Shown here in pieces: positions 7,935 to 16,064 of a stretch of DNA of 64,000 bases. The notes beneath the pieces are model-generated. The model was not told the DNA's origin and made no database searches. It saw nothing but the letters and a program-made list of their open reading frames with translations. The stretch comes from Erythrobacter sp. (GTDB lineage: Bacteria; Pseudomonadota; Alphaproteobacteria; Sphingomonadales; Sphingomonadaceae): contig DAICXZ010000033.1 of assembly GCA_027311945.1 (NCBI GenBank), positions 32,880 through 96,879 of the forward strand, read 5' to 3'. The translations under genes and the position numbers were made by a program. Numbering within the stretch: the first letter of the stretch is position 1; each line of letters opens with the position of its first letter.

Positions 7935-8477
7935 ATGGCAAAGCTGCCGAGCCGATTGCACCACACTGCCTATGTGACGAAGGATCTCGAAGCCACCCGC
8001 GCCTTTTACGAGGACGTGATCGGCCTGCCGCTCTCGGCCACCTGGTGCGAGGCGGACATGCTGTTCGGGAAGGAGCGCACCTATTGCCACGTGTTCTTCG
8101 ATCTTGGCGACGGCAGCTCGCTGGCCTTCTTCCAGTTCGCCGATCCCGATGATCAGGCCGAGTTCGGGCCGGAGATTCCGTCCTCGCCGTTCATCCATAT
8201 TGCTCTGAATGTCGATGCCGAATGTCAGGCGGGGATCGAGCGGCGGATCAGGGAGGCCGGGATCACCGCGCCCGATACCTATGTGCTGGAGCACGGCTAT
8301 TGCCGCTCGGTCTATGTGAAGGACCCGAATGGCATGATCGTCGAGTTCTGCAACGACGACCCGCGCGCCGCCGATGGCGCGGCCGAACGCAAGGCCAAGG
8401 CCCATGCCGAGTTGAAGCGCTGGCTGGCGGGCGACTATTCGAACAACAACACGTTCCGGAAGGAAGAGGCAGCATAG
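7935..8477 (+). CDS. VOC-family (glyoxalase/extradiol dioxygenase-like) protein
   Basis: A 180-residue vicinal-oxygen-chelate protein made of one pair of beta-alpha-beta-beta-beta modules. Metal-ligand candidates are the N-terminal histidines (HHTAYVT, residues 9-10), a histidine in FIHIALN, and the glutamate of GMIVEFCND. Family members are glyoxalases, extradiol dioxygenases, epimerases or resistance proteins. The 62-base gap after the CoA-transferase and 10 bases before the MetE-like gene suggest one operon. It could be an epimerase or dioxygenase of the pathway; the reaction cannot be set from sequence. Confidence 0.9.
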   Translation: MAKLPSRLHHTAYVTKDLEATRAFYEDVIGLPLSATWCEADMLFGKERTYCHVFFDLGDGSSLAFFQFADPDDQAEFGPEIPSSPFIHIALNVDAECQAGIERRIREAGITAPDTYVLEHGYCRSVYVKDPNGMIVEFCNDDPRAADGAAERKAKAHAELKRWLAGDYSNNNTFRKEEAA

Positions 8478-8487
8478 GGCCGCGCCG

Positions 8488-9609
8488 ATGAGCGGTTTTG
8501 CCACCACCCACACCGGCAGCCTGCCACGCCCGGAAGAGCTGCTGGCCCTGATTTTCGCGCGTGAGGGGGGCGAGCAGGTCGACCCTGCCGCGCTCGATGC
8601 TGCGGTGGAGCGGGCGACGGCTGACGTGGTCGCGCGCCAGATCGCGGCGGGGCTCAATGTCGTCAACGATGGCGAGATGTCGAAGCCCAGCTACGCCACC
8701 TATATCAAGCACCGCCTTTCGGGCTTTGGCGGCGAGGCGGGGCAATACGAATTCGCCGACCTTGAGGACTTCCCCGGCGCCAAGGCACAGGTGTTCGGCA
8801 ACAAGGGCCGGGCCAAGCGCTCCGCCCCCGCCTGCACCGCGCCGATCGCAGTGATCGACATGGAAGCACCGCGGATCGACGCCGAACGGCTGGGGCGGCT
8901 GGCGAACGGCCACGGCACCTTCATGTCGGCGGCCTCACCGGGCGTCACCGCGCTGTTCTTCCCCAACCAGTACTATGCCAGCGACGAGGACTATGTCTTC
9001 GCGCTCGCCGAGGGGCTGCGGCACGAATACGAGACCATCGCTGCGGCCGGGATCACCCTGCAGGTGGATTGCCCCGATCTTGCCATGGGCCGCCATGTGC
9101 AGTTCACGCAGCTAAGCCTCGAAGAGTTTCGCAAGCGCATCGGCATGAATGTGGCCGCGCTCAACTATGCCTTGCGCAACATTCCCGCCGAGCAATGCCG
9201 CATGCACCTGTGCTGGGGCAACTATCCCGGCCCGCATCATTGCGATGTGGCGCTGGCCGAAATTGCCGACATCGTATGGCAGGCCAAGCCGCAGACCGTG
9301 CTGCTCGAAGGGGCCAACCCACGCCACGCGCACGAATTCGCCTATTTCGAGGACCACCCGCTTCCGCAAGACAAGGTGCTCTGCCCCGGCATGATCGAAC
9401 CGCAAAGCCCCTATATCGAACACCCCGAGCTGATTGCGCAGCGGATCGGCCGTTATGCCGATCTGCTCGGGCGCGAACGGGTGATGGCGGGGGTGGACTG
9501 CGGCTTCTCGGTCCACGCGGGCAGCAATGCGCTCGATCCGCAAGTCGTATGGGCAAAACTGGCGGCGCTAAGCGAAGGCGCGCGGATAGCCAGTTCCCGC
9601 TACTGGTAA
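8488..9609 (+). CDS. Stand-alone MetE catalytic-domain protein (cobalamin-independent methionine synthase II family)
   Basis: A 373-residue protein equivalent to only the C-terminal catalytic half of MetE. The opening HTGSLPRP and the DGE at 61-63 are family signatures. All four predicted zinc ligands are present: His240 and Cys242 (HLCWGN), Glu274 (LLEGAN) and Cys338 (VDCGFS). Zinc-thiolate alkyl transfer is therefore likely. Stand-alone members include epoxyalkane:coenzyme M transferase and poorly characterised catabolic proteins. With a P450 and CoA-transferase in the neighbourhood, an alkyl- or methyl-group transfer in catabolism is more likely than housekeeping methionine synthesis. It is the last gene of the plus-strand operon, followed after 35 bases by a tRNA. 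Confidence 0.9.
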   Translation: MSGFATTHTGSLPRPEELLALIFAREGGEQVDPAALDAAVERATADVVARQIAAGLNVVNDGEMSKPSYATYIKHRLSGFGGEAGQYEFADLEDFPGAKAQVFGNKGRAKRSAPACTAPIAVIDMEAPRIDAERLGRLANGHGTFMSAASPGVTALFFPNQYYASDEDYVFALAEGLRHEYETIAAAGITLQVDCPDLAMGRHVQFTQLSLEEFRKRIGMNVAALNYALRNIPAEQCRMHLCWGNYPGPHHCDVALAEIADIVWQAKPQTVLLEGANPRHAHEFAYFEDHPLPQDKVLCPGMIEPQSPYIEHPELIAQRIGRYADLLGRERVMAGVDCGFSVHAGSNALDPQVVWAKLAALSEGARIASSRYW

Positions 9610-9644
9610 GGCGGGCAATCGCACGCTAGGCGGTGGTTCGCAGT

Positions 9645-9729
9645 GCGGGCGTGGCGGAATGGTAGACGCCGGGGACTTAAAATCCCCTGAGCCTTGCTCG
9701 TGCGGGTTCGAGTCCCGCCGCCCGCACCA
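9645..9729 (+). tRNA. tRNA-Leu (UAA anticodon)
   Basis: The seven-base acceptor stem GCGGGCG at 9645-9651 pairs exactly with CGCCCGC at 9719-9725, followed by discriminator A and an encoded CCA at 9727-9729. The anticodon loop ACTTAAAAT carries TAA, which reads UUA/UUG leucine codons. A variable arm (TGAGCCTTGCTCG) of class II type supports leucine. The T-arm GGTTCGAGTCC is canonical. A 72-residue antisense reading frame over this gene is the well-known artefact, not a protein. Confidence 0.98.
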
Positions 9730-9780
9730 GGCCTTTCTTGCCGCATCACTACGGTTCGAAGACGGGCGCCACGCGGTTTG

Positions 9781-9796
9781 TAACATGTAAATGTTA
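9781..9796. promoter_or_regulatory. Short perfect palindrome upstream of the PilZ gene
   Basis: TAACAT and ATGTTA flank a four-base GTAA in an AT-rich stretch between the tRNA and the PilZ gene. It could be an operator or part of a promoter; it is not GC-rich enough for a convincing terminator. No clear -35/-10 pair was assigned. Confidence 0.25.
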
Positions 9797-9907
9797 TGAA
9801 AAAATACACCGATTACTAGCAGTAGTCCGATAGGTTTCAGTGCCTGGGCCTAGGTGTTGATAAACCAATCATGAACGAAACTTTGCCAGTTTGTAACACA
9901 GGCAGAA

Positions 9908-10576
9908 ATGATGGACCTCTCTGCCACGGAACAATCGGGAACGCCTATGCAAGACCCAGCAAGGCTCGATAACACGAGCACCGCAAATTCAGAGGCAGAG
10001 CCCAAGGGGGCCGAATTGCGCACGGCACCCCGCGTCGGGCTGCTGATTCGTCCGGCCAAGCTCATTTCACCCGATCACCAGTTTGTCTGCGTTATCCGTG
10101 ACTTGTCTGAGACCGGGCTTAGCGTCTGCGTGTTCCACGCGCTGCCCGACTGCGGCGAATATACGATCGAGTTCCAGAACGGCGATCACATCAAGGCCGA
10201 GGTGATGTGGCGCGATGGCGACCGGATGGGCCTGCGCTTCCTCGAGCGTGCCGATCTCGACCGGCTGATCCAGAGCCCGAGCCGATTCGGCAAGCGCCCG
10301 ATTCGCGTCGAGCTCGATTGCCCGGCCATCCTGGCGATGCCGGGGCGCGATTTCTCCGTGCGGATTTGCGATATCTCGGGCCAGGGCGCGAAGATCGCCT
10401 GCGACGAGCACCTGATGCTGGCCTCGAATGTCGTCCTCAGGGCCACGCACCTTCCCTCCACGCGCGCCAAGATTCGCTGGCGGCGCAACGGGGCCTATGG
10501 CCTGGTGTTCGAGGATACGCTGCAAATGAGCGAGCTGGCGCGTATTGTCGCCGCCATGCAGAGTGTTGCCCTCTAG
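9908..10576 (+). CDS. Tandem PilZ-domain protein
   Basis: A 222-residue soluble protein with two PilZ-like halves. The first half has an arginine-rich lead (PRVGLLIR) followed by DLSETG; the second has RVELDCPAI followed by DISGQGAK. Both fit the PilZ pattern of an arginine segment plus D/NxSxxG. PilZ domains commonly bind cyclic di-GMP, though the basic motifs here are loose and the second domain may not bind. It probably links cyclic di-GMP level to surface or envelope behaviour. The glycan module beginning at 10659 follows in the same direction, so the link may be functional. The start chosen is the first ATG; Met14 is an alternative. Confidence 0.85.
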   Translation: MMDLSATEQSGTPMQDPARLDNTSTANSEAEPKGAELRTAPRVGLLIRPAKLISPDHQFVCVIRDLSETGLSVCVFHALPDCGEYTIEFQNGDHIKAEVMWRDGDRMGLRFLERADLDRLIQSPSRFGKRPIRVELDCPAILAMPGRDFSVRICDISGQGAKIACDEHLMLASNVVLRATHLPSTRAKIRWRRNGAYGLVFEDTLQMSELARIVAAMQSVAL

Positions 10577-10658
10577 TTTTCGGCAGAGTCGGCAGCCACG
10601 TTAACCACGCTAAAACCATTTTCCTTCACTCCCGATCGCACACAAATCGGGGGCCTTG

Positions 10659-12272
10659 ATGACCAGTACCAGCGCCAGTGGCATCCGCGAAGTCGATGTC
10701 GATGTGGCCATTATCGGCGCTGGCCCGGCGGGCCTCACTGCGGGATACCTGCTGACCAAGGCTGGCAAATCGGTCGCGATCATCGAAAAGGATGAGACCT
10801 ACGTCGGCGGCATCAGCCGCACGGTCGAGCACGAAGGCTATCGCTTCGATATCGGCGGGCACCGGTTCTTCTCCAAAAGCCAGCAGGTCGTGGACCTGTG
10901 GAACGAGATCCTGCCCGACGACTTCATCCAGCGCCCCCGGATGAGCCGCATCTACTACGAGGGCAAATTCTACTCCTACCCGCTGCGCGCGTTCGAGGCG
11001 CTGCGCAACCTAGGCCTGTGCCGCTCTGCGCTGTGCATGGCGAGCTACCTCAGATACAAGCTGTTCCCGATCAAGCAGGTGAAAAGCTTCGAGGACTGGA
11101 CCACCAACCAGTTCGGCAAGAAGCTCTATTCGATCTTCTTCAAGACCTACACCGAGAAGGTCTGGGGCATGCCCTGCGACGAAATGAGCGCCGACTGGGC
11201 TGCTCAGCGCATCAAGGGTCTCAGCCTGGGGCGCGCGGTGGTTGACGGGTTGAAGCGCTCGCTTGGCCTCAACCGGCTGAACGACGGTTCGGGCAAGCAG
11301 GCCAAGACGCTGCTCGAAACGTTCCGCTATCCCCGCCTCGGCCCCGGCATGATGTGGGACGCCGCGCGCGACAAGATTGTCGCCACCGGCAAGGGTAAGG
11401 TGCTGATGAGCCATGCCTTGGGCCAGCTCGCCAGCGACGGACAGGGCGGCTGGCGCCTGCGCGCCGATGGCCCCGCGGGCGAGACCATTATCACGGCGCG
11501 CCACGCGATCAGCTCGGCGCCGATGCGCGAGCTGGCCACCCGGCTGCATCCGCTGCCCGCCACCACGCTTCAGGCGAGCAACCTCAGGTACCGTGATTTC
11601 CTCACCGTCGCGCTGATGATCCGATCGGACGACCTGTTTCCCGACAACTGGATCTACATCCACGATTCGCAGGTTCAGGTCGGCCGGGTGCAGAACTTCC
11701 GCAGCTGGTCGCCCGAGATGGTGCCCGATCAGGATATTGCCTGCGTGGGCCTCGAATACTTCTGCTTCGAAGGCGACGGTCTGTGGTCGTCGAGCGATGA
11801 CCAGCTGATTGCGCAGGCCAAGCGCGAGATGGACATCCTCGGCCTGTGCAAGCCGGAAGACGTGGTCGGCGGCGCGGTGGTGCGGCAGGAAAAGGCCTAT
11901 CCGGTGTACGACGAAGACTACGCCGAGAATGTCGAAGCGATGCGCGCCGAGCTGGAAGAGCGCTTCCCCACGCTGCATCTGGTGGGGCGCAACGGCATGC
12001 ACCGCTACAACAATCAGGATCACGCGATGATGACCGCGATGCTTACCGTGGAGAACATTCTCGCCGGGGAGCGCGTCTACGACACCTGGTGCGTGAACGA
12101 GGATGCCGAATACCACGAGGCCGGCGACGAGGGTGCCGAGAAGGCCATTCCCACGCGCGAAACCCGCCACCTGTCCGAAGATCAGGCGGCAGCGCTGGCT
12201 TCGATCCGCGATGTGCCCGCGCGCGTGGCCGAGGCGGGCGAGAGCGGCGAAGAGACCCGCAAGGTCGCGTGA
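10659..12272 (+). CDS. FAD-dependent oxidoreductase, UDP-galactopyranose mutase-like
   Basis: A 537-residue flavoprotein. GAGPAG at residues 20-25 is the FAD site, followed by [20 protein letters not shown], a signature shared by Glf-type mutases and related NAD(P)/FAD oxidoreductases. Proteins of this group often neighbour GtrA and sugar-nucleotide genes. It may isomerise or oxidise a sugar used for surface glycans. The ATG at 10659 is preferred over the TTG one codon upstream. A small CCCGAT/ATCGGG hairpin lies just before the start. Its TGA overlaps the GTG of the GtrA gene by four bases (GTGA). The true substrate is not known. Confidence 0.85.
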   Translation: MTSTSASGIREVDVDVAIIGAGPAGLTAGYLLTKAGKSVAIIEKDETYVGGISRTVEHEGYRFDIGGHRFFSKSQQVVDLWNEILPDDFIQRPRMSRIYYEGKFYSYPLRAFEALRNLGLCRSALCMASYLRYKLFPIKQVKSFEDWTTNQFGKKLYSIFFKTYTEKVWGMPCDEMSADWAAQRIKGLSLGRAVVDGLKRSLGLNRLNDGSGKQAKTLLETFRYPRLGPGMMWDAARDKIVATGKGKVLMSHALGQLASDGQGGWRLRADGPAGETIITARHAISSAPMRELATRLHPLPATTLQASNLRYRDFLTVALMIRSDDLFPDNWIYIHDSQVQVGRVQNFRSWSPEMVPDQDIACVGLEYFCFEGDGLWSSSDDQLIAQAKREMDILGLCKPEDVVGGAVVRQEKAYPVYDEDYAENVEAMRAELEERFPTLHLVGRNGMHRYNNQDHAMMTAMLTVENILAGERVYDTWCVNEDAEYHEAGDEGAEKAIPTRETRHLSEDQAAALASIRDVPARVAEAGESGEETRKVA

Positions 12273-12688
12273 CGGTGATCTGGCGCAAGCTGATCGCGCC
12301 CGTGTTCGAGGTGCAGTTCCTGCGCTATGGGATCAGTGCCCTCGCGGCGATGGCCGTTGACGTCGGCTGTTTCATGATCCTGCTCGGGCAGGGCGCAGCC
12401 GCTGGCCTCGCCGCCGCCCTCGCCTACGGCGCAGGGATGATCGCGAACTGGTGGCTGGTGAGCCGCGGCGTGTTCGACGCGGGTCTGGCACCGAGAGGCC
12501 CGATCCGCTTGCGCCAGCAGATCCTGTTCTACGGCACCACGCTAAGCGGCCTTGCCATCACCACCGCGATTGTGAGTGTGCTAGTCGCGGCTGGCATGCT
12601 TCCAATGCTCACGAAGGGCATCGCCCTGGTGGTGAGTTTTTTCCTGAATTGGGGCGTTCGGAAGTACTTCGTTTTCCGCCCTGCGTAA
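12269..12688 (+). CDS. GtrA-family membrane protein
   Basis: A 139-residue inner-membrane protein with four hydrophobic segments, the usual GtrA shape. The tail [19 protein letters not shown] is the conserved end of the family. GtrA proteins are proposed to flip polyprenyl-phosphate-linked sugars across the inner membrane. The GTG start overlaps the stop of the upstream flavoprotein gene, indicating translational coupling. A longer in-frame reading upstream is a shadow of that gene. The next gene, a sugar epimerase, begins 30 bases downstream. Confidence 0.9.
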   Translation: MTVIWRKLIAPVFEVQFLRYGISALAAMAVDVGCFMILLGQGAAAGLAAALAYGAGMIANWWLVSRGVFDAGLAPRGPIRLRQQILFYGTTLSGLAITTAIVSVLVAAGMLPMLTKGIALVVSFFLNWGVRKYFVFRPA

Positions 12689-12718
12689 CTTTTGCGAGAC
12701 AGACAAGGTAAGCACTGC

Positions 12719-13756
12719 ATGGCATCCTATCTCGTAACCGGCGGTTCCGGATTTCTCGGCACCCTGCTCGTGGGCCGGCTGCTGGCCGATGGCCACACGG
12801 TCACCTCGCTAGACCTGCTGCCGACATCGCTTGCGAACCCGAGGCTGGATGCCGTGGTCGGCGATATCCGCGACCGCGCCTGCCTCGATGCGATCTTTGC
12901 GCGCGGGGTGCCCGATGCGGTGTTTCACTGCGCGGCGCTGCTGGCGCACGGCTCGATCCCCGACAGCGAACTCGACAGCCACAACGTGCTGGGCACGCAA
13001 GTGCTGGCCGAGGCCTGCGCCGATGCGGGTGTCGGCAAGATCGTCTACACCTCGAGCAACTGCCTGTGGGGCCACGGCTTCGATGCGCCGGTGAGCGAGG
13101 ACATCGCGCCGGAACCGTGCGAACACTATGGCATGACCAAGTGGGAGGGCGAGAAGATCCTCGCCTGTCTCGGCAACCGGATCGAGAGCGTTTCGATCCG
13201 CTGCCCCACGATCATCGACGAGGGACGCCTTGGCCTCCTCGCGATCCTCTTCGAGTTTATCGCCGACGGCAACCGCATCCCGTTGGTGGGCGACGGCAGC
13301 AACCGGTATCAGTTCATCTACGCCGCCGACCTGATCGAGGCCATGCTGCGCGCCGCGCATTGCGAGGGAAGCCACGTGTTTGGCATCGGTTCGGACGATG
13401 TGCCGAGCATGGCGGGCGCGTTCCAGCACGTCATCGACGGCTCAGCCAGCCGCTCGCGCCTGCTGCGGCTGCCCAAGTGGCCGATGATTACCGCGATGAA
13501 GCTCGCGCATAGGCTGCGCCTCTCGCCGCTCGGCCCCTATCACTACCGCATGATCGCAAGCAGCTTCGTGTTCGACACCAGCGCGATCAAGCGCACGCTG
13601 GGCTGGCAGCCTACGCTCACCAACGGTGAGATGCTGCTGAAGGCCTATCGCTACTATCACCTGAATCGACAGGAAATCGGCGCGCGCGAGAATGTTTCGG
13701 CCCATAGTCAGGCTGCGAAAATGGGCGTGATCCGGGTGCTCAAGTGGCTGGCCTAG
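12719..13756 (+). CDS. NAD-dependent epimerase/dehydratase (extended SDR)
   Basis: A 345-residue extended short-chain dehydrogenase. TGGSGFLG at residues 7-14 is the NAD site; Tyr137 and Lys141 (YGMTK) form the YxxxK catalytic pair, with TSS at 111-113 giving the serine. Members epimerise, dehydrate or reduce nucleotide- or lipid-linked sugars. The start is the ATG of MASYLVTGG; an upstream in-frame methionine would overlap nothing useful and adds no conserved sequence. It overlaps the following membrane protein gene by 13 bases, tying the sugar modification to that putative transferase. Confidence 0.9.
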   Translation: MASYLVTGGSGFLGTLLVGRLLADGHTVTSLDLLPTSLANPRLDAVVGDIRDRACLDAIFARGVPDAVFHCAALLAHGSIPDSELDSHNVLGTQVLAEACADAGVGKIVYTSSNCLWGHGFDAPVSEDIAPEPCEHYGMTKWEGEKILACLGNRIESVSIRCPTIIDEGRLGLLAILFEFIADGNRIPLVGDGSNRYQFIYAADLIEAMLRAAHCEGSHVFGIGSDDVPSMAGAFQHVIDGSASRSRLLRLPKWPMITAMKLAHRLRLSPLGPYHYRMIASSFVFDTSAIKRTLGWQPTLTNGEMLLKAYRYYHLNRQEIGARENVSAHSQAAKMGVIRVLKWLA

Positions 13757-15585
13757 GCGCGCGCGACCCCGAGTCTGCGCCGACGAATCCGGCCACCGAC
13801 CGCTTCACGCTGTTCGGCCCCTGGCGGGCGGCGGCACTGGTGGCGTTCCTGCTGCTGGTGGTGCCCCTGTCCACCCTGCTCAAAGGGCAGATGCCCGAGC
13901 CGGATGATTACTTGCGGCTGCAGCAAGTGCGCGACCTTCTTGCAGGCCAGAACTGGTTCGATTCGCGTCAGTATCGGATGAACCCCCCGTTCGGGGCCGA
14001 CATTCACTGGGTGCGGCTGGTCGATATTCCGATTGCCGCGTTCATTCTCGTCTTCCGCCTGTTTCTTGATGAGCGCCTTGCCGAGACCTGTGCGCTGGTC
14101 GCGGTTCCATTGTTCCAGTTCGCAGTGGTGATCGCCCTGTTGCGCGCGCTCATGCGTGAGCTGGGCCAGACCCCGCAGGAGGTCGTCCTGGCGGTTGTGC
14201 TCGTGCCACTGATGCCGTTGCTGCTGTTCAGTTTCATGCCTTTGCGGATCGACCACCACGGCTGGCAGGCGATCAGCGTCCTGGCGATGGTCTGGCTGAT
14301 GCTGCGCGGATCCTATCGCGATGCGCTGATCGGCGGGGTGCTTGCTGCCGCGCTGATCTGGATTTCGGTCGAAGGCGTGCCGATGGTGGCCATTATCGCC
14401 GGAATTTACGCGCTGCGCTATGTGTCGGGCAAACGGCGCGAACACGAGGCCTTCCTGCTTGGCCTCGCACTGGCGGGGCCGGGGCTGTATCTCGGCTTGC
14501 GCCCGCTCTCAGCCATTGGCGAGAGCTATTGCGACATGATGAGCTGGCCCCACTTTCTGGCCTTCGCCTTGTCCGCAAGCGTGGTCGCGGCAAGCCGGTT
14601 CTTCCCCGGTCAGGACGACGCCCGCTTGAGGTTCGCAGCGCTCTTGCCGGCCCCGCTGCTGGCAGCTCCTGCCCTGTTGGTTCCGTTGGGAGTCTGCGCG
14701 ATCTCGCCTATGGCGGTGCTTGATCCACTCTTGCGCGACAACTGGTTTCATTACCTGCTGGAATCCGCGCCAGTGTGGCGACAAATTCCATCGGCTGCGG
14801 GCATGATGGTGGGCGGGGTCATTGTCCTGCTGGTCGGCATCAAGGTGGTTTACCGACGCTTCGGGGCCACGGACATGCGCGGCCCATGGCTGGAGCTGAC
14901 CTTGGCAACACTTGGCGCGGCGCTGATCGCTTCGCTGGTGCTGCGCGCTGGCGTCACTTTGCAGCTTTTGCTGCTGCCCTTCTCCGCTGCCATCGTCCAT
15001 CTGCTGTTGCCGCGCGCGCGCGCGCTCCGCGCCGTGCTGCCACGTGTGCTGGCGACCGTCGGGTGCTTTGTGATCGCCACACCCGCAATTCCCAGCGCGG
15101 TGTTCAAGCTGTTCGATTCTTACAGCAGTTACACGCTGGTCGAGCATCCGCTGCTGGGCCGCGAAGGCAATTGCGACATCGGGCTGCTCAACCAGCTGGC
15201 GCCCGCCATGATGTTCAATTCGATTGACCTCGGGGCGGAGGTGGTGGCGCGCACGCCGCACAGCGTGGTGATGGGGGGGTATCACCGCAATCAGGCCAAG
15301 ATGATCGAGGTGATCCGCGCGTTCAGCGGCCCTCTTGATCAGGCCCACGCGGTTATTGCGGTCAACAATGCCGACTATCTCGTGACCTGCTCCGCTTCGG
15401 CCGACCTTGCTGCCTATGCCAATATGGGCGAGGGTAATCTGGCAGACCGCATCTTTGCGCGCGACGTGCCAGGCTGGCTGGTGCCGGTCGAAACCGGGAA
15501 CCCGGCCTTGCGGCTCTATCGTGTGATGCCGCTAGCGCAGCAATCCCCTATCCCTGAGGCCGGAAATCCAGCGCCACGCCGTTGA
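13744..15585 (+). CDS. Polytopic membrane protein, STT3/AglB-like GT-C glycosyltransferase candidate
   Basis: A 613-residue protein with about 11-13 hydrophobic segments and a hydrophilic C-terminal domain. The first predicted periplasmic loop has EPDDYLR (52-58) and PPFGADIHW (81-89), and a later helix starts with DHH (170-172). This order of an acidic pair, a YPxGxxIHW-like loop and a DHH matches archaeal AglB/STT3 membrane cores. The WWDYG acceptor motif of true oligosaccharyltransferases was not found, so its acceptor may not be an Asn sequon. The C-terminal part has a THSVV..YHRN-like segment seen in uncharacterised alphaproteobacterial GT-C proteins. The GTG start lies 13 bases inside the epimerase gene. 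It probably transfers a lipid-linked sugar at the periplasmic face. Confidence 0.75.
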   Translation: MAGLGARDPESAPTNPATDRFTLFGPWRAAALVAFLLLVVPLSTLLKGQMPEPDDYLRLQQVRDLLAGQNWFDSRQYRMNPPFGADIHWVRLVDIPIAAFILVFRLFLDERLAETCALVAVPLFQFAVVIALLRALMRELGQTPQEVVLAVVLVPLMPLLLFSFMPLRIDHHGWQAISVLAMVWLMLRGSYRDALIGGVLAAALIWISVEGVPMVAIIAGIYALRYVSGKRREHEAFLLGLALAGPGLYLGLRPLSAIGESYCDMMSWPHFLAFALSASVVAASRFFPGQDDARLRFAALLPAPLLAAPALLVPLGVCAISPMAVLDPLLRDNWFHYLLESAPVWRQIPSAAGMMVGGVIVLLVGIKVVYRRFGATDMRGPWLELTLATLGAALIASLVLRAGVTLQLLLLPFSAAIVHLLLPRARALRAVLPRVLATVGCFVIATPAIPSAVFKLFDSYSSYTLVEHPLLGREGNCDIGLLNQLAPAMMFNSIDLGAEVVARTPHSVVMGGYHRNQAKMIEVIRAFSGPLDQAHAVIAVNNADYLVTCSASADLAAYANMGEGNLADRIFARDVPGWLVPVETGNPALRLYRVMPLAQQSPIPEAGNPAPRR

Positions 15586-16054
15586 TGCAGTGGCGCTTGC
15601 CGGTCGGGCGGGGGCCGTCATCGAACACGTGGCCGAGGTGCCCGCCGCAATCCGCACAGTGCACCTCGCGCCGTACGTAGCCGAGCTTGCGATCGGTCGA
15701 ATAGCCGACCGCGCCCGCGTCGATCGCCTGATAGAAGCTCGGCCAGCCGGTGCCGCTGTCGAACTTGGTATCCGATGAATAGACTGCATTGCCGCACCCG
15801 GCGCAGACGAAAGTGCCATCGCGGTGCTCGTCGTTCAGCGGCGAGGAGAACGGGCGCTCGGTCGCCTCTTCGCGCAGCACGCGGTATTCCATGTCGGTGA
15901 GGCGGCGGCGCCATTCGGCGTCGGTATGCGTCACGCGGAAGTTCTGCTGGGCCTTGGCAGGCTCGCTGCCGCAGGCGCTGAGCACGGGCAGCGACACGCC
16001 CACGCCAAGCCATGTCAACGCGGAGCGACGGGAAAGCATGGGATCGTGGGTCAT
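15548..16054 (-). CDS. msrB: Exported peptide-methionine (R)-S-oxide reductase
   Basis: A 168-residue MsrB that reduces methionine-R-sulfoxide. The N-terminus has a twin-arginine-like SRRSALTWLG and a lipobox ending LSAC, so the enzyme is probably an envelope lipoprotein. The catalytic domain has two zinc CxxC pairs (CAGC, CADC), the TGWPSF motif, and the active-site Cys156 in RHCINGVAL. An AGAGG ribosome site precedes the ATG. The 3' end overlaps the convergent GT-C gene by 38 bases, so no intergenic terminator exists between them. Confidence 0.95.
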   Translation of the reverse strand: MTHDPMLSRRSALTWLGVGVSLPVLSACGSEPAKAQQNFRVTHTDAEWRRRLTDMEYRVLREEATERPFSSPLNDEHRDGTFVCAGCGNAVYSSDTKFDSGTGWPSFYQAIDAGAVGYSTDRKLGYVRREVHCADCGGHLGHVFDDGPRPTGKRHCINGVALDFRPQG

Positions 16055-16064
16055 GAGGGCACCT

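Noticed and set aside
6677..7966. 429-residue minus-strand frame
   Set aside because: Antisense to the CaiB-type CoA-transferase, no family sequence.
9568..9786. 72-residue antisense frame containing GRRDSNPHEQGSGDFKS
   Set aside because: It is the well-known spurious translation of the complement of tRNA-Leu. The tRNA fold and encoded CCA are clear.
13744..15585. Calling the GT-C protein a true oligosaccharyltransferase (pglB/aglB)
   Set aside because: The WWDYG acceptor motif was not found; only the membrane-core motifs match.
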